The notes: generated by a model from the sequence alone, not told the origin. Shown: positions 1-12,412, numbered from the stretch's first letter. The stretch is DNA of 64,000 nt from JACDCY01 sp964350145 (GCA_964350145.1 CAYGJL010000004.1:33420-97419), one strand, 5' to 3'. Numbers and translations are program-made.

Positions 1-3
1 ACC

Positions 4-918
4 GTGAGGACGATTCACAACGCGGTCGTGCGGGCGCTCGAGCCCCACGACCGCGTCGTGCTTGCGGTATCGGGTGGCGCGGACTCCATGGTGCTGCTCG
101 ACGCGGCCTGCCGCGCCGGATGCGGCGTGACGGTCGCGACATTCGACCACGGCACCAGCCCGGCATCCGCCGAAGCCGCGGAGCTCGTGGAGAGGCGATG
201 CAGGGAGCTCGGCGTGAAGTGCGTCGTCGGTCGCGCGCGCACGCGACTCACGAGCGAAGCAGCCTGGCGGCGCCAGCGCTGGGGATTTCTCCGCGGGATC
301 GGGCGCGAGGATTTGTCCGTCGTCGCCACCGCCCACACGCGGGACGATCAGCTGGAGACGGTGTTCATGCGGATCCTGCGCGACGCGGGCCCGCGCGGGC
401 TCGCCGGATTGTATGCGCCGTCGGACATCGCGCGGCCGCTGCTCGGGATTCGCAGAAGCGAAGTGGAAGCGTATGCCGCCGCGCGTCGGATCGAGTACGT
501 AGACGACCCGTCGAACCTCTCGCGGCGGCACCTGCGCAACCGGGTGCGGCTGGATCTGCTCCCGCGAATCCTCGCGGCTCGGCCGTCGTTCGCCGGCGAG
601 CTGCTCGACCTGGCGCGCCGCGCGGCGGATTGGCGTTTGGCGGTCGTCGCGGCGGTGGACGCGCTCGGCGTCGAACGGCACGCCGACGGCTCACTTTTCG
701 TTGCACGCCACGCCCTGGACGCGTATGATGCACGGGAGCTCGCCATTCTCTGGCCGGAGATCGCGGCGCGCGCGGACGTGACCATGGACAGACGCGGAAC
801 CCATCGGGTAGCCGCGTTTACTATTGAGGGGGCTACCGGCGGCTCCATCCAACTTTCCGGGGGAATAGAAGTCGTGAGAACTCGCGAGCACTTCGTCTTA
901 CGACGGAAGGTCCCGTGA
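4..918 (+). CDS. tilS: tRNA(Ile)-lysidine synthetase TilS
   Basis: TilS attaches lysine to C34 of the CAU-anticodon tRNA-Ile using ATP, so that the tRNA reads AUA codons. The N-terminal PP-loop ATPase motif SGGADS lies at residues 23-28, and AHTRDDQLET follows in the usual place. At 304 residues it is a short TilS; the C-terminal substrate-binding region is reduced. The GTG at base 4 puts the PP-loop at the normal distance from the N-terminus, but the window begins there, so an upstream start cannot be excluded. It overlaps hpt by GTGA. The order tilS-hpt-ftsH is conserved in many bacteria and supports the call. Confidence 0.93.
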   Translation: MRTIHNAVVRALEPHDRVVLAVSGGADSMVLLDAACRAGCGVTVATFDHGTSPASAEAAELVERRCRELGVKCVVGRARTRLTSEAAWRRQRWGFLRGIGREDLSVVATAHTRDDQLETVFMRILRDAGPRGLAGLYAPSDIARPLLGIRRSEVEAYAAARRIEYVDDPSNLSRRHLRNRVRLDLLPRILAARPSFAGELLDLARRAADWRLAVVAAVDALGVERHADGSLFVARHALDAYDARELAILWPEIAARADVTMDRRGTHRVAAFTIEGATGGSIQLSGGIEVVRTREHFVLRRKVP

Positions 919-1469
919 AGGACGCCCTGGTTGCCGATCCGCGGCTGCTAGGCAGGCCGGTCCGCCGGATCGCTTTCGACGAGCGCGAGATCGCCGAGCG
1001 CGTGGAGCAGCTCGGCGCCGAGATCAGCGCGGCGTATCCCGATGGAGATCTGCTCGTGCTCGGCCTGCTCAAGGGGAGCTTCATCTTCCTGAGCGACCTG
1101 GTCCGCAAGATCACCCGGCCGCTGCAGGTGGATTTTCTGGTGGCGTCGAGCTACGGCGACGCGATGGTGTCCAGCGGGAACGTGCGGCTGCTGTACGATC
1201 CGGAGACCGAGCTGGCGGGCAAGCACATCCTGCTCGTCGAGGACATCGTGGACTCCGGCCGGACGCTCGGCCGGATGCTGGAGATAATGAAGGAGCGCGG
1301 TCCGCGGTCGCTGGAGATCTGCGCCCTGCTGCACAAGCGCATCGCCGAAGGGATGAAGCACGAGGTGAAGTTCGTGGGGTTCGACGCGCCGAAAGAGTTC
1401 CTGGTGGGTTATGGCCTGGACCACGCGGAGGACTTCAGGCACCTGCCGTATATCGCGAGCTTGGAGTAG
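915..1469 (+). CDS. hpt: Hypoxanthine phosphoribosyltransferase
   Basis: Purine salvage enzyme that joins hypoxanthine or guanine to PRPP to give IMP or GMP. The PRPP-binding motif VEDIVDSGRT is at residues 108-117. LLKGSFIF near residue 51 is the family's PPi loop. The length of 184 residues is normal. The GTG start overlaps the tilS stop (GTGA), indicating translational coupling. Cytosolic. Confidence 0.95.
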   Translation: MKDALVADPRLLGRPVRRIAFDEREIAERVEQLGAEISAAYPDGDLLVLGLLKGSFIFLSDLVRKITRPLQVDFLVASSYGDAMVSSGNVRLLYDPETELAGKHILLVEDIVDSGRTLGRMLEIMKERGPRSLEICALLHKRIAEGMKHEVKFVGFDAPKEFLVGYGLDHAEDFRHLPYIASLE

Positions 1470-1470
1470 C

Positions 1471-1562
1471 GCTGTTAGCTATTGGCTATTGGCTATTAGC
1501 TAAAGGCACTAACCGGATTTTTTTTGTGTTTTCCTAACAGCCAAGAGCCAACAGCTAATAGC
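1471..1562. repeat. Inverted pair of heptamer arrays (copy A)
   Basis: Four 7-bp units of form GCTNTTR on the left (about 1471-1498, continuing to 1502) face four complementary units on the right (1535-1562), with a T-rich spacer between. Reverse-complementing the right arm matches the left at 24 of 28 positions. All four mismatches fall on the fourth base of a unit. The array fills the space between hpt and ftsH, so the transcript could form a long hairpin there. The same unit recurs at 11281-11377. Confidence 0.75.
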
Positions 1563-1576
1563 TTTCTTTCATAGCC

Positions 1577-3561
<1,985 letters not shown>

Positions 3562-3565
<4 letters not shown>

Positions 3566-4440
3566 CCTCGTCGGCCGCGGCCGGCGCCAGCACGCGTTCT
3601 CGTTGGATAGTCGGCGGGAGAACAATCGAAATCGAGAAGCCGGTCCTTCTGGGGATCGTCAACGTCACCCCCGACAGCTTCAGCGACGGGGGTGTTTCGT
3701 TTTCCGCCGATCGCGCCGTCGCGCGCGGACTCGCGCTGCTGGACCAGGGTGCCGACGTGCTGGACGTGGGCGGGGAGTCCACGCGGCCCGGCGCGGCCCC
3801 GGTGAGCCTCGACGAAGAGTTGCGGCGCGTGCTGCCGGTGATCGAGGGGGTGCTGGCCGCGAAGGCGGACGCGCTGATATCCGTTGATACGGTGAAGGCC
3901 GGCGTAGCGCGGCGCGCGCTGGACGCCGGCGCCGTGATCGTGAACGACGTCTCGGGACTCCGGCTGGACGACGCGATGCCGGGTGTGTGCGCGCGCGCGA
4001 AGTGCGGCGTCGTGTTGATGCACTCGCGGGGGGGCGTAGCCGAGATGGCGTCGTACGGGGTGGCGAATTACGGGAGCGACGTCGTCGGTGACATCGTCAG
4101 GGAGCTCGCCGACGGCGTGGAGCGCGCTGTCGCGGCGGGGGTCGAGCGGTCGAGCATCGTGCTGGATCCGGGATTCGGATTTTCGAAGACTTCGGAGCAT
4201 TCGCTCGCGGTGCTGCGGGAGCTCGACCGGGTCTGCGAGCTCGGGTTCCCGGTGATGGTGGGGCTGTCGCGCAAGCGGATGATCGGTGAGCTGACCGGCG
4301 TTGCCGCGGCTGCTGAACGCGACGCGGGGAGTGTGGGCGCGGCGATCGTCGCGCTGATCCGGGGGGCGCGGGTGTTTCGGGTGCACGACGTACGGATGCA
4401 TCGGCAGGCGTTGGACGCAGCGTGGGGAGTGATCAGTTGA
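3562..4440 (+). CDS. folP: Dihydropteroate synthase
   Basis: Condenses p-aminobenzoate with the hydroxymethyl-dihydropterin pyrophosphate in folate synthesis; the target of sulfonamides. Family motifs GIVNVTPDSFSDGG, GADVLDVGGESTRPGA and LDPGFGFSK are present in order, and GLSRKRMIG carries the conserved substrate-loop arginine. The GTG start at 3562 overlaps the ftsH stop (GTGA) and gives 292 residues, a normal length. Confidence 0.95.
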
Positions 4441-4446
4441 ACAGCC

Positions 4447-4613
4447 CTGCGTCCTGCGTCTTGCGTCCTGCGTCCTATCAGGCTCTGGTGAGTGACGCAG
4501 CGATGTCAGGCCCACAGGCAACCTGCCAAGCCGTATGCAGTTGTCAGTGGGAAGGCATGCGCTCTCATTGCTCGATGATCTTTCTAGGACGCAGGACGCA
4601 GGACGCAGGACGC
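4447..4613. repeat. Inverted pair of heptamer arrays (copy B)
   Basis: Four CTGCGTC units (4447-4474; the third reads TTGCGTC) are mirrored by four AGGACGC units (4586-4613). Read towards the spacer, both arms end in CCTA. The 111-bp spacer shows no convincing reading frame. The pair fills the gap between folP and the DUF2723 gene. The unit differs from copies A/D and C/E but has the same 7-bp period and unit number. Confidence 0.7.
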
Positions 4614-4633
4614 AGGGCCGTTCCTCTGTGACC

Positions 4634-6253
4634 ATGCTGCGCCCCCGCGCCGTCGGCTGGTCCGCCTTTGCCGCACTTGTAGCCATCTACTCCGCCACCC
4701 TCGCCCCCTCCGTCACATGGTGGGACTCCGGCGAGCTGATCGCCGCCGTGCACGCGCTCGGCATTCCGCACCCGCCCGGCACGGCCCTGTACGTCATTGC
4801 GGCCAACGTGTGGGCGATGCTCCTGTGGCCGCTGGATTACGCGCTGAGGGTCAACCTGCTCTCCGCGGTCGCGACCGCGGCGGCCGTGGCGCTGCTCGGT
4901 TCCATGCTCGCGCGGTGGACGCGGGACAACGGGGCCGGATTCGCGGCGGCGATATGCGCGGGCGCGGCGTCGAGCGTGTGGCGCAACGCCACCGAGGCCG
5001 AAGTGTACGCGCTCGCGCTGCTCGGCTCGGCGCTCATCCTGTGGAGCGCGGATCGGGCCGGCTCGAGCGATGCCCGCTCGCCGTGGCCGTGGATCCTGCT
5101 GTGCGGCTACGTCGCCGGGCTGTCGTATTCGCTGCACCTCGCCGCGCTGGTAGCGGTGCCCGCCGCGGTGCTGCTCATCGCGCAGGCGCGTCCCCGGCTA
5201 ACAGTCGCTCGCTTCGCCCAACTCGCGCTGGTGGCCGCGGTTGGCGCATCGGCCGTGCTGTTTCTCTTCGTGCGCGCGCAGCACGATCCCGCGATCAACC
5301 AGGGGAACCCCGCGACGTGGGCCGCGTTCCTGGACGTGCTGAGCCGCGAGCAGTATGCGAATCCGGGCTTCTGGCCGCGACAGGCGCCGCTCTACCTGCA
5401 AATAGGGAACTGGTTCGAGTACGCGGACTGGCAGTTCGCGTTCGGCCTGCATCCCGTTGCTCCGCCGTCACCCGCGCGCACATCCGTCACCGCGCTCTTC
5501 GTCGCGCTCGGCCTGTATGGCAGCCGTTCGCATCGCGCAGTCGAGAGGAGGAGCTGGCGCGCGCTCGCGCTGCTGTTCGCGACCGCGTCGCTGGGCGTGA
5601 TCCTGTACCTCAACCTGAAAGCCGGTCCTTCGTTCGGTGACGGACTGCTGCCCGACGGCGCGCCCCGCGAGGCGCGGGAGCGCGACTATTTCTTCGCGAC
5701 GTCGTTCCTGGTCTGGGGTCTCTGGGCCGGTTTTGGAGCAGTGCGGGTTACAAGAGCCCTGGCCGCCCGGCTGTCGAGTCCGTCCGCGAGAACCATTTTG
5801 CGACTCGCGGGTATCGCTGTCGTGGCATCGCCCATCGTCCTGAACTGGAAAGCGGTGGATCGACGCGCCGGCGCAAGCCCGATGGCCGCGCGTGACTCGG
5901 CGCGGGAGCTGCTCGGCCGCGTTCCGAGCGGAGGAGTACTGCTCGCCGCCGGCGACAACGACACGTACCCGTTATGGTACGCGCAGGAAGTCGAGCGCCT
6001 CCGGCGCGACGTCACCGTCGTAACGGTCCCGCTGCTGGGAACCGCGTGGTACCGCGGCGAGCTGGCGCGCCGACACGAGTTGCTCGATTCCGTAGGAACC
6101 GCGACGTGGCGCGGATTCAGCGAGACGCTCGCCGAAGTGTGCTTATCCGCGCGCGCGCGCGGCCGGCCCATCCTGGTGGCGCCCGGCGCCGCCACCCGTA
6201 CATTGCCGGCCAACTGCCTGGCTTCCTTTGCAACCAGATCCGAGAACGAATAA
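4634..6253 (+). CDS. DUF2723 family polytopic membrane protein
   Basis: A 539-residue membrane protein with roughly ten hydrophobic segments. It begins with a helix followed by SVTWWDSGELI, the acidic signature of DUF2723, a family related to protein O-mannosyltransferase-like glycosyltransferases. The C-terminal part from about residue 420 is soluble and contains AAGDNDTYPLWYAQE, typical of the family's extracytoplasmic domain. It probably transfers a sugar from a lipid carrier on the outer face of the membrane; acceptor and sugar are unknown. ATG 4634 is preferred; an in-frame GTG at 4628 is equally possible. Confidence 0.8.
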   Translation: MLRPRAVGWSAFAALVAIYSATLAPSVTWWDSGELIAAVHALGIPHPPGTALYVIAANVWAMLLWPLDYALRVNLLSAVATAAAVALLGSMLARWTRDNGAGFAAAICAGAASSVWRNATEAEVYALALLGSALILWSADRAGSSDARSPWPWILLCGYVAGLSYSLHLAALVAVPAAVLLIAQARPRLTVARFAQLALVAAVGASAVLFLFVRAQHDPAINQGNPATWAAFLDVLSREQYANPGFWPRQAPLYLQIGNWFEYADWQFAFGLHPVAPPSPARTSVTALFVALGLYGSRSHRAVERRSWRALALLFATASLGVILYLNLKAGPSFGDGLLPDGAPREARERDYFFATSFLVWGLWAGFGAVRVTRALAARLSSPSARTILRLAGIAVVASPIVLNWKAVDRRAGASPMAARDSARELLGRVPSGGVLLAAGDNDTYPLWYAQEVERLRRDVTVVTVPLLGTAWYRGELARRHELLDSVGTATWRGFSETLAEVCLSARARGRPILVAPGAATRTLPANCLASFATRSENE

Positions 6254-6256
6254 CCG

Positions 6257-7645
6257 ATGCTGCGTCGAATCATTGCGGTAGTCTTCAGCCTCATCTCCTT
6301 CGCCGAGCTCGGCGCGCAGGATGCTCAGTCCGCGAGATACGCCGTGCTCCAGGGCGTAGCCGTGGACAGCGTCCGCGGCGGGTTCCTGCGCGGAGCGACG
6401 GTGGGCGTGCTCGGCCCGTCGCGAATGGGCTTCACCGATTCGCTTGGCCGGTTCCGCATAGACAGCATTCCGCCGGGCGAGTACCAGGTGGCGCTGTTCG
6501 ATCCGCTGCTCGACACGCTCGCGCTGGGCGTCCTCTCGCCGCCGACGCGCTTCGCCGCCGGCGAAACGGTCGAGCTGGTGCTGGCCATCCCCTCGCAGCT
6601 CGCGATCGTCACGGCGAAGTGCGGCATGCCGCGCGGCGAGGACGACCGCGCGCTTTTCGGACAGATCCTGGACGCGGCGACCGAGCAGCCCGTCGCGGGC
6701 GCGCAGGTCACGTTGAACTGGAGCGACATCACCATCGGTGAGAGCACCGGCGTTCGCAGCGAGCCGCGGCGGCGGCAGGCCCAGTCGGATGAGCGGGGGT
6801 ATTACCGGATCTGCGAGCTTCCGGCCGAGCTGACGGCCGAGGTGTTCGTGCAGCGCGGAGCGGACAGCACGGGCAGGGTGCAGATTGTGTTCGGCGACGC
6901 TCTGCTCGGTATGGCGACTTTCATGCTGCCGGGCGCGGGCGCCGTCGCGGCGGGCGATACTGTTCCCGGTCCCGCCGGGGGGACCGCCACGGCGACCGTC
7001 ACCGGGACCGTGGTGGACGCCGAGGGCACGCCGATAGGCAACGCGCACGTGGCCGTGACGGGCGGGAGCAACTCTGCGACGACCGATTCCACGGGCGCCT
7101 TCACGCTTACAGGGCAGCCCACCGGAACGCACGCGCTGGTCGTGCGGCGGCTGGGCTACATGCCCGTGGAGCTGGCCGTGAACCTGACGCCGCTCCGGTC
7201 GAGTGAGATCGCGGTGGAGATGCAGCAGTACGTGCCCGTCCTCGCGGCGGTGGTCATCGGCGCGCGGCGCGAGGCAGCGCTGGACCGCATCGGCTTCAAC
7301 ACGCGGAAGGCGCGGGGCACCGGCCACTTCATCGAGCGGGATTACATCACGGATCGGAATGCGTACCGGCTGGGGAATTTGTTGGAGAACGTCCCCGCGC
7401 TTCGGCGCCCCGGCGACGGATTCGGCGGGACCTGTACGAAATACTGGGTTGACGGAGTCGAGTGGCGCGGCGGCTCGTCTGGCAGCAGTGGGGGTATGAC
7501 GACGCCGTTGGACGAGTTCGTCATGCCGGATGAAGTGGAAGCGATCGAGGTTTACACGCGGAGCTACACGCCCGTCGAATTCCAGACGTACGATCGCTGC
7601 GCGACCGTGGCCGTGTGGACGCGATGGAAGCTCCGGCTGTTCTAG
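6257..7645 (+). CDS. Secreted carboxypeptidase-regulatory-like / plug-like protein, copy 1
   Basis: A 462-residue exported protein with a short signal peptide ending near LGAQ. It holds repeated beta-sandwich carboxypeptidase-regulatory-like domains: GVAVDSVRGGFLRGATV with GRFRIDSIPPGEY near residues 32-75, a middle one near 130-195, and GTVVDAEGTPIGNAHV with TGQPTGTHALVVRRLGY near 250-300. The C-terminal 130 residues resemble the plug region of TonB-dependent receptors, but no beta-barrel follows. Such proteins are common in Gemmatimonadota. The next gene is a paralogue and follows with a 1-bp spacer. Probable periplasmic or outer-membrane binding protein; ligand unknown. Confidence 0.7.
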   Translation: MLRRIIAVVFSLISFAELGAQDAQSARYAVLQGVAVDSVRGGFLRGATVGVLGPSRMGFTDSLGRFRIDSIPPGEYQVALFDPLLDTLALGVLSPPTRFAAGETVELVLAIPSQLAIVTAKCGMPRGEDDRALFGQILDAATEQPVAGAQVTLNWSDITIGESTGVRSEPRRRQAQSDERGYYRICELPAELTAEVFVQRGADSTGRVQIVFGDALLGMATFMLPGAGAVAAGDTVPGPAGGTATATVTGTVVDAEGTPIGNAHVAVTGGSNSATTDSTGAFTLTGQPTGTHALVVRRLGYMPVELAVNLTPLRSSEIAVEMQQYVPVLAAVVIGARREAALDRIGFNTRKARGTGHFIERDYITDRNAYRLGNLLENVPALRRPGDGFGGTCTKYWVDGVEWRGGSSGSSGGMTTPLDEFVMPDEVEAIEVYTRSYTPVEFQTYDRCATVAVWTRWKLRLF

Positions 7646-7646
7646 C

Positions 7647-8969
7647 ATGAAATTCCGCAGCGGTCTCGCATTGTTGTTGGCGGTCGCTTTTCCGGCGGCC
7701 GCGCAGGCGCCGCGCGCGCCGGCGTTCGCCGCCGCGGAAGGCGTGGTCCAGGACAGCCTGCGCGGTGGCGTCGTTGACGGCGCAACGGTCGCCGTCGGCA
7801 CCACGCGGCGATTCGGTGTCACGGACTCGCTCGGACGTTTTCGGATTGACAGTATTCCGGCCGGGGATCATCTAATCCAGCTCTTCCATCCGACGCTCGA
7901 CACGCTCGGCGTCAGAGTGCTCACTCCGCCCGTCGTTTTCGCGGCCGATTCGAGCGTGCGTCTCGAGCTCGCGATTCCGTCCGCGCGGACGGTCATGCGC
8001 GCGAAGTGCTCCGGATCCGCCGTCGGCTCGGGCGCATTGATCGGGCTCGTGCTGAACGCGGACAGCGAGGACCCGGTCGCCGGGGCCGAGGTCCGCCTGT
8101 GGTGGATCGAGGTGGTCGTGGGCGAGCGGGTTGGAATGCGGAATCAGCCGCATCAGCGTGTTGCGACGACGGACGAGAGTGGCCGCTACAAATTCTGTGG
8201 CTTGCCCACTCAGCTCTCCGCCAACATCTCCGCCACGAGCGGCGGCGACAGCACGATCGCGCTGCCCATCACGTACGGCGCGCCCGGGTTGGGAATGGCG
8301 ACGCTCTTCCTGGCGAGCGCCGGCGCCGCCGCGGGCACGCCGGGCGCCGAAGTGCGCGGCATAGTGCTCGATGCGGCTGGCGCGCCGCTTGCCGGCGCGC
8401 GCGTCGCGCTCGCCACCGGAGCGGACGCGACAGTCACCGATTCATCCGGCACATTCGCGCTCACCGGGCAGCCATCGGGGACGCAGGCGCTGGTCGTGCG
8501 CAAGGTTGGGTACGAGCCCGCCGAGTTGATCCTCAATCTCACGCGCCGCGAAGCGCGCGAGGTGATCGTGCGACTCGGCGCCTTCGTGCCCGTGCTCGAG
8601 GCCGTGCTGGTGGAGGCGCGCCGCGGCGCCGCGCTCGAGCGGATCGGGTTCACCGAGAGGCAGCGGACGGGGCTGGGCCGGTTCATGACGCGGGACGATC
8701 TAGACAAGCGCTTCGCCGTCGAAGTTTCGGACTTTCTGCGCCATCTGCCGCCGCCGCGCGCGAGCGGACTCAGCGATGTTTCGTGCACGCACTACTGGGT
8801 GGACGGCAACCGCTGGCGCGAGAGCCTACCCGACGACTTCATGACCCCGCAGGAAGTAGCCGCGATCGAGGTATATGAGGACGCCACCGTGCCCCCGCAG
8901 TTCCAGAGCTTCGAAGGCACCTGCCGCGTGGTCGTTATCTGGACAAAGTGGAAGCTCGGGACGCGATAG
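7647..8969 (+). CDS. Secreted carboxypeptidase-regulatory-like / plug-like protein, copy 2
   Basis: Paralogue of the preceding gene, 440 residues, with the same domain order. The signal peptide is clear (MKFRSGLALLLAVAFPAAAQA). Shared landmarks include GRFRIDSIPAGDH, TGQPSGTQALVVRKVGY, EAVLVEARRGAALERIGF and the C-terminal CTHYWVDGN and TKWKL. The start ATG 7647 lies just after the previous stop, so the two are probably cotranscribed. Divergence between the copies is large, so the duplication is not recent. Function unknown. Confidence 0.7.
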   Translation: MKFRSGLALLLAVAFPAAAQAPRAPAFAAAEGVVQDSLRGGVVDGATVAVGTTRRFGVTDSLGRFRIDSIPAGDHLIQLFHPTLDTLGVRVLTPPVVFAADSSVRLELAIPSARTVMRAKCSGSAVGSGALIGLVLNADSEDPVAGAEVRLWWIEVVVGERVGMRNQPHQRVATTDESGRYKFCGLPTQLSANISATSGGDSTIALPITYGAPGLGMATLFLASAGAAAGTPGAEVRGIVLDAAGAPLAGARVALATGADATVTDSSGTFALTGQPSGTQALVVRKVGYEPAELILNLTRREAREVIVRLGAFVPVLEAVLVEARRGAALERIGFTERQRTGLGRFMTRDDLDKRFAVEVSDFLRHLPPPRASGLSDVSCTHYWVDGNRWRESLPDDFMTPQEVAAIEVYEDATVPPQFQSFEGTCRVVVIWTKWKLGTR

Positions 8970-8994
8970 GAGCGGACAGTCGCGGCGAGAGTTG

Positions 8995-9399
8995 TCAACT
9001 CATGAGCAGCTGGGCGCCGGGGAGGCGGCTGGCGCCGCGGTCGAAAGTGACAAGTACGGCTCCGGCCTGTTCGTAGTCGCCATGGATCAGCCGGTCGATC
9101 AGTCCCGGCGCGGCGACTTCGCTCGAACGAAGCGCGAGCACCTGGCGAGCCACGCCGGTGGCAAGGATGGCCGGGTCGTTCAGCAGCTCGCGTAGCGCGG
9201 CCACAGCTTTTGCGTGCGGTACGCCGTAATGATGCCGGAGGGCGAAGTAACTCTCGCCCACAACGAGGTCTGACACGAGGGCGGGCGGCGCCCCCTCCGT
9301 CGCACGATCGTCCAAAAGCCGGCGAGCCGCTTCAGCCTGCTTCACCGGCTCTCCGATCAGCAGGCGAACCACGATCGACGTATCGAGTCCGGGGATCAC
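8995..9399 (-). CDS. vapC: PIN-domain toxin, VapC family
   Basis: A 134-residue PIN-domain protein, predicted Mg-dependent RNase toxin of a type II toxin-antitoxin pair. The acidic active-site residues are visible in GLDTSIVV (N-terminus), VVGESYFAL (middle) and LVTFDRGASRL (C-terminus). The GTG start overlaps the vapB stop (GTGA), the normal antitoxin-first coupled layout. VapC toxins usually cut tRNA or rRNA; the target here cannot be read from sequence. Confidence 0.85.
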   Translation of the reverse strand: MIPGLDTSIVVRLLIGEPVKQAEAARRLLDDRATEGAPPALVSDLVVGESYFALRHHYGVPHAKAVAALRELLNDPAILATGVARQVLALRSSEVAAPGLIDRLIHGDYEQAGAVLVTFDRGASRLPGAQLLMS

Positions 9400-9659
9400 G
9401 CTCGACGCGGTCGTTTCCGGGCGATACTCCGGCGGATCCCCGGCAGATCGTGATCTCCACCCGCGTTGCGCGCGTATCCGCGCAACGCGCCGAACCACGG
9501 CCGTTCGGGCACGGCCTGACCCTGTGCAGTCCCTGGCGGCCGGTCGAGCACGTATCGCACCCCTTCCTGCACCAGCTCGCGGATGGTGCCGCCGCGGCGA
9601 GCGGCCTCGACCTTGAGGCGACGGTACAGCGTCTCCTCGAAATCTATGGTTGCTTTCAT
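9396..9659 (-). CDS. vapB: VapB-type antitoxin, ribbon-helix-helix
   Basis: An 87-residue antitoxin partner of the PIN toxin. The N-terminus (MKATIDFEETLYRRLKVEAA) reads as a ribbon-helix-helix DNA-binding segment: a beta strand with alternating residues, then a helix. The basic C-terminal half is the expected toxin-binding tail. It lies directly upstream of vapC with overlapping codons. Autoregulation is likely through the inverted repeats at 9668-9691. Confidence 0.8.
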   Translation of the reverse strand: MKATIDFEETLYRRLKVEAARRGGTIRELVQEGVRYVLDRPPGTAQGQAVPERPWFGALRGYARNAGGDHDLPGIRRSIARKRPRRA

Positions 9660-9667
9660 GTAAGCAA

Positions 9668-9691
9668 GCTAACTGGTTAGCTGGTTCCAGC
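9668..9691. promoter_or_regulatory. Candidate VapB operator
   Basis: Two overlapping inverted repeats lie immediately upstream of vapB. GCTAAC/GTTAGC has a 2-bp centre (9668-9681), and GCTGG/CCAGC has a 2-bp centre (9680-9691). Position and symmetry suit binding of a ribbon-helix-helix dimer pair. No binding data. Confidence 0.45.
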
Positions 9692-9715
9692 CAACTCCCA
9701 GGTCATGAGTTCCGA

Positions 9716-9747
9716 AAAAAGCCCCGCCATCGCGGCTGGGCTTTTTG
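9716..9747. terminator. Bidirectional intrinsic terminator
   Basis: An A-run, the hairpin arms AGCCC and GGGCT with a GC-rich interior, then a T-run (CTTTTTG). The symmetric A/T flanks let it terminate in either direction. It sits upstream of the vapBC promoter and downstream of ahcY, so its clearest role is ending the minus-strand ahcY transcript. Confidence 0.8.
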
Positions 9748-9748
9748 C

Positions 9749-9783
9749 AGTTACCAGTCACGAATCACTAGTCACTAATCACG
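9749..9783. repeat. Heptamer array (copy C, single arm)
   Basis: Five 7-bp units, read on the minus strand as NGTGAYT, ending in GGTAACT. The array lies between the ahcY stop and its terminator. It uses the same unit and the same GTAACT end word as the pair at 21214-21561. No facing arm was found nearby. Confidence 0.6.
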
Positions 9784-9786
9784 TCT

Positions 9787-11250
<1,464 letters not shown>

Positions 11251-11280
11251 GGTCAACTGTCCTTGTAAAGTGTTGGGATT

Positions 11281-11377
11281 GCTCTTGGCTATTAGCTGTT
11301 GGCTGTTGGCCTGCAGCGGAACGACAAAGCGGAACTGCGGGAGCTTTTGGCTAACAGCCAATAGCCAACAGCCAATA
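11281..11377. repeat. Inverted pair of heptamer arrays (copy D)
   Basis: Four GCTNTTR units (11281-11308) face four complementary units (about 11350-11377) across a 41-bp spacer. It is the same unit as copy A near ftsH, about 10 kb away. It occupies the gap between the ArsR-methyltransferase stop and the ahcY start, so an RNA hairpin here would sit inside any shared transcript. Confidence 0.75.
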
Positions 11378-11383
11378 GCTCCT

Positions 11384-12412
11384 TCACGCGGTTTTCGGAA
11401 ACGGTATCGCCTTATCGCCGTCCGCCGCGGCGACGGTCATGCGGGCGGCGTAGCCCGCGAGTGGAGCGGCTTCGGGCACGCGCGCCGAGGCGGAGAACAG
11501 CGCCGGCCCCTTGGCTTCGGCGTCGGCCGGCAAGGCGTGGTAGCGCGCGCCCTCCAACTGCTCGGCGGTGAACCACTCGGTCACCGTGTTCTCGCTGAAG
11601 CCCTGCCACACGTGGCCCATGGTCTGACGGTATTCCGCGTGGTCGTGCGGCATCATGTCCACCACGAGAATGCGGCCGCCGGGGCGCACGACGCGCGCGG
11701 CCTCGGCGATGGCGAGCGCGGGCTCCGGCAGATAGTGCAGCACCAAAAAGAGCAGTGCCGCGTCGAGCGAGTCGTCGGCCACCGGCAGGTTCTCCAGCTC
11801 GCCGCGCCGCAGGTGCACGTTGCGCGCTCCGACCAGCCGCTTCTTCGCCGAGCCAAGCATCGCCTCGGACGAATCAATTGCGACGACGCGCTCGACGAAC
11901 GGCGCGATCGCTTCGGTGAGCTGGCCCGTGCCGCAGCCAAGATCGCCGACCGTCCATCGGTCGTCCACCAGCCCGATCAGTCCGACGAGGTCCGAGCGGC
12001 GGCCGAACAACTCGCCGCGCAAGCGGTCCCACTCGGCGGCGGCGCCGGAGAAGAACGTCTGGCTGCGCTCGCGCCGGCGGAGCAGAACGGAGTCGAGCCG
12101 GTGAGCGTCCTGGTCCGCCGCGGCACTGGCCGAGATCTGCTCACGCACGATTCGCCACAGCCGCTGCGCTCCGGGATCCACGCGGTCGCGCGACATCCGG
12201 TAGTAGCGGCTCGTGCCCTCCTGCCGCGATCCGACCAGCTCCTCGTCGGCCAGAACCTTGAGGTGGCGGCTGACGGTGGACTGGGGAAGCTGCAGCACGG
12301 TGCAAAGCTCCGTCACCGTGCACTCGTGGCGCTCGAGGACGAGCAGCAGCCGGCTCCGGGTGGAGTCGGCCAGTGCCGTCATGCGGTCGAGAATCGCGAA
12401 GTCTGATAGCAT
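11384..12412 (-). CDS. ArsR-family regulator fused to a SAM-dependent methyltransferase
   Basis: A 342-residue two-domain protein. Residues about 8-95 form an ArsR-type winged helix: TALADSTRSRLLLVL, then the recognition segment LPQSTVSRHLKVLADEELV. No ArsR metal-binding cysteine pair is apparent. Residues about 145-260 form a class I methyltransferase: motif I VGDLGCGTGQL, acidic motif II VVAIDSS, and RPGGRILVVDMMP. It lies upstream of ahcY on the same strand. ArsR-family SahR regulators of the methionine cycle respond to S-adenosylhomocysteine, so sensing of SAM or SAH through the methyltransferase fold is a reasonable inference. It may also methylate a substrate. ATG 12412 is preferred over an internal ATG at 12382. 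Confidence 0.8.
   Translation of the reverse strand: MLSDFAILDRMTALADSTRSRLLLVLERHECTVTELCTVLQLPQSTVSRHLKVLADEELVGSRQEGTSRYYRMSRDRVDPGAQRLWRIVREQISASAAADQDAHRLDSVLLRRRERSQTFFSGAAAEWDRLRGELFGRRSDLVGLIGLVDDRWTVGDLGCGTGQLTEAIAPFVERVVAIDSSEAMLGSAKKRLVGARNVHLRRGELENLPVADDSLDAALLFLVLHYLPEPALAIAEAARVVRPGGRILVVDMMPHDHAEYRQTMGHVWQGFSENTVTEWFTAEQLEGARYHALPADAEAKGPALFSASARVPEAAPLAGYAARMTVAAADGDKAIPFPKTA

Noticed and set aside
8989..9001. GAGTTG-T-CAACTC inverted repeat at the vapC stop as an operator or terminator
   Set aside because: Too short for a terminator, lacks a T-run, and lies at the 3' end of the gene; probably chance.
11251..11280. SAH riboswitch in front of ahcY
   Set aside because: Too short an interval and no matching conserved structure visible.
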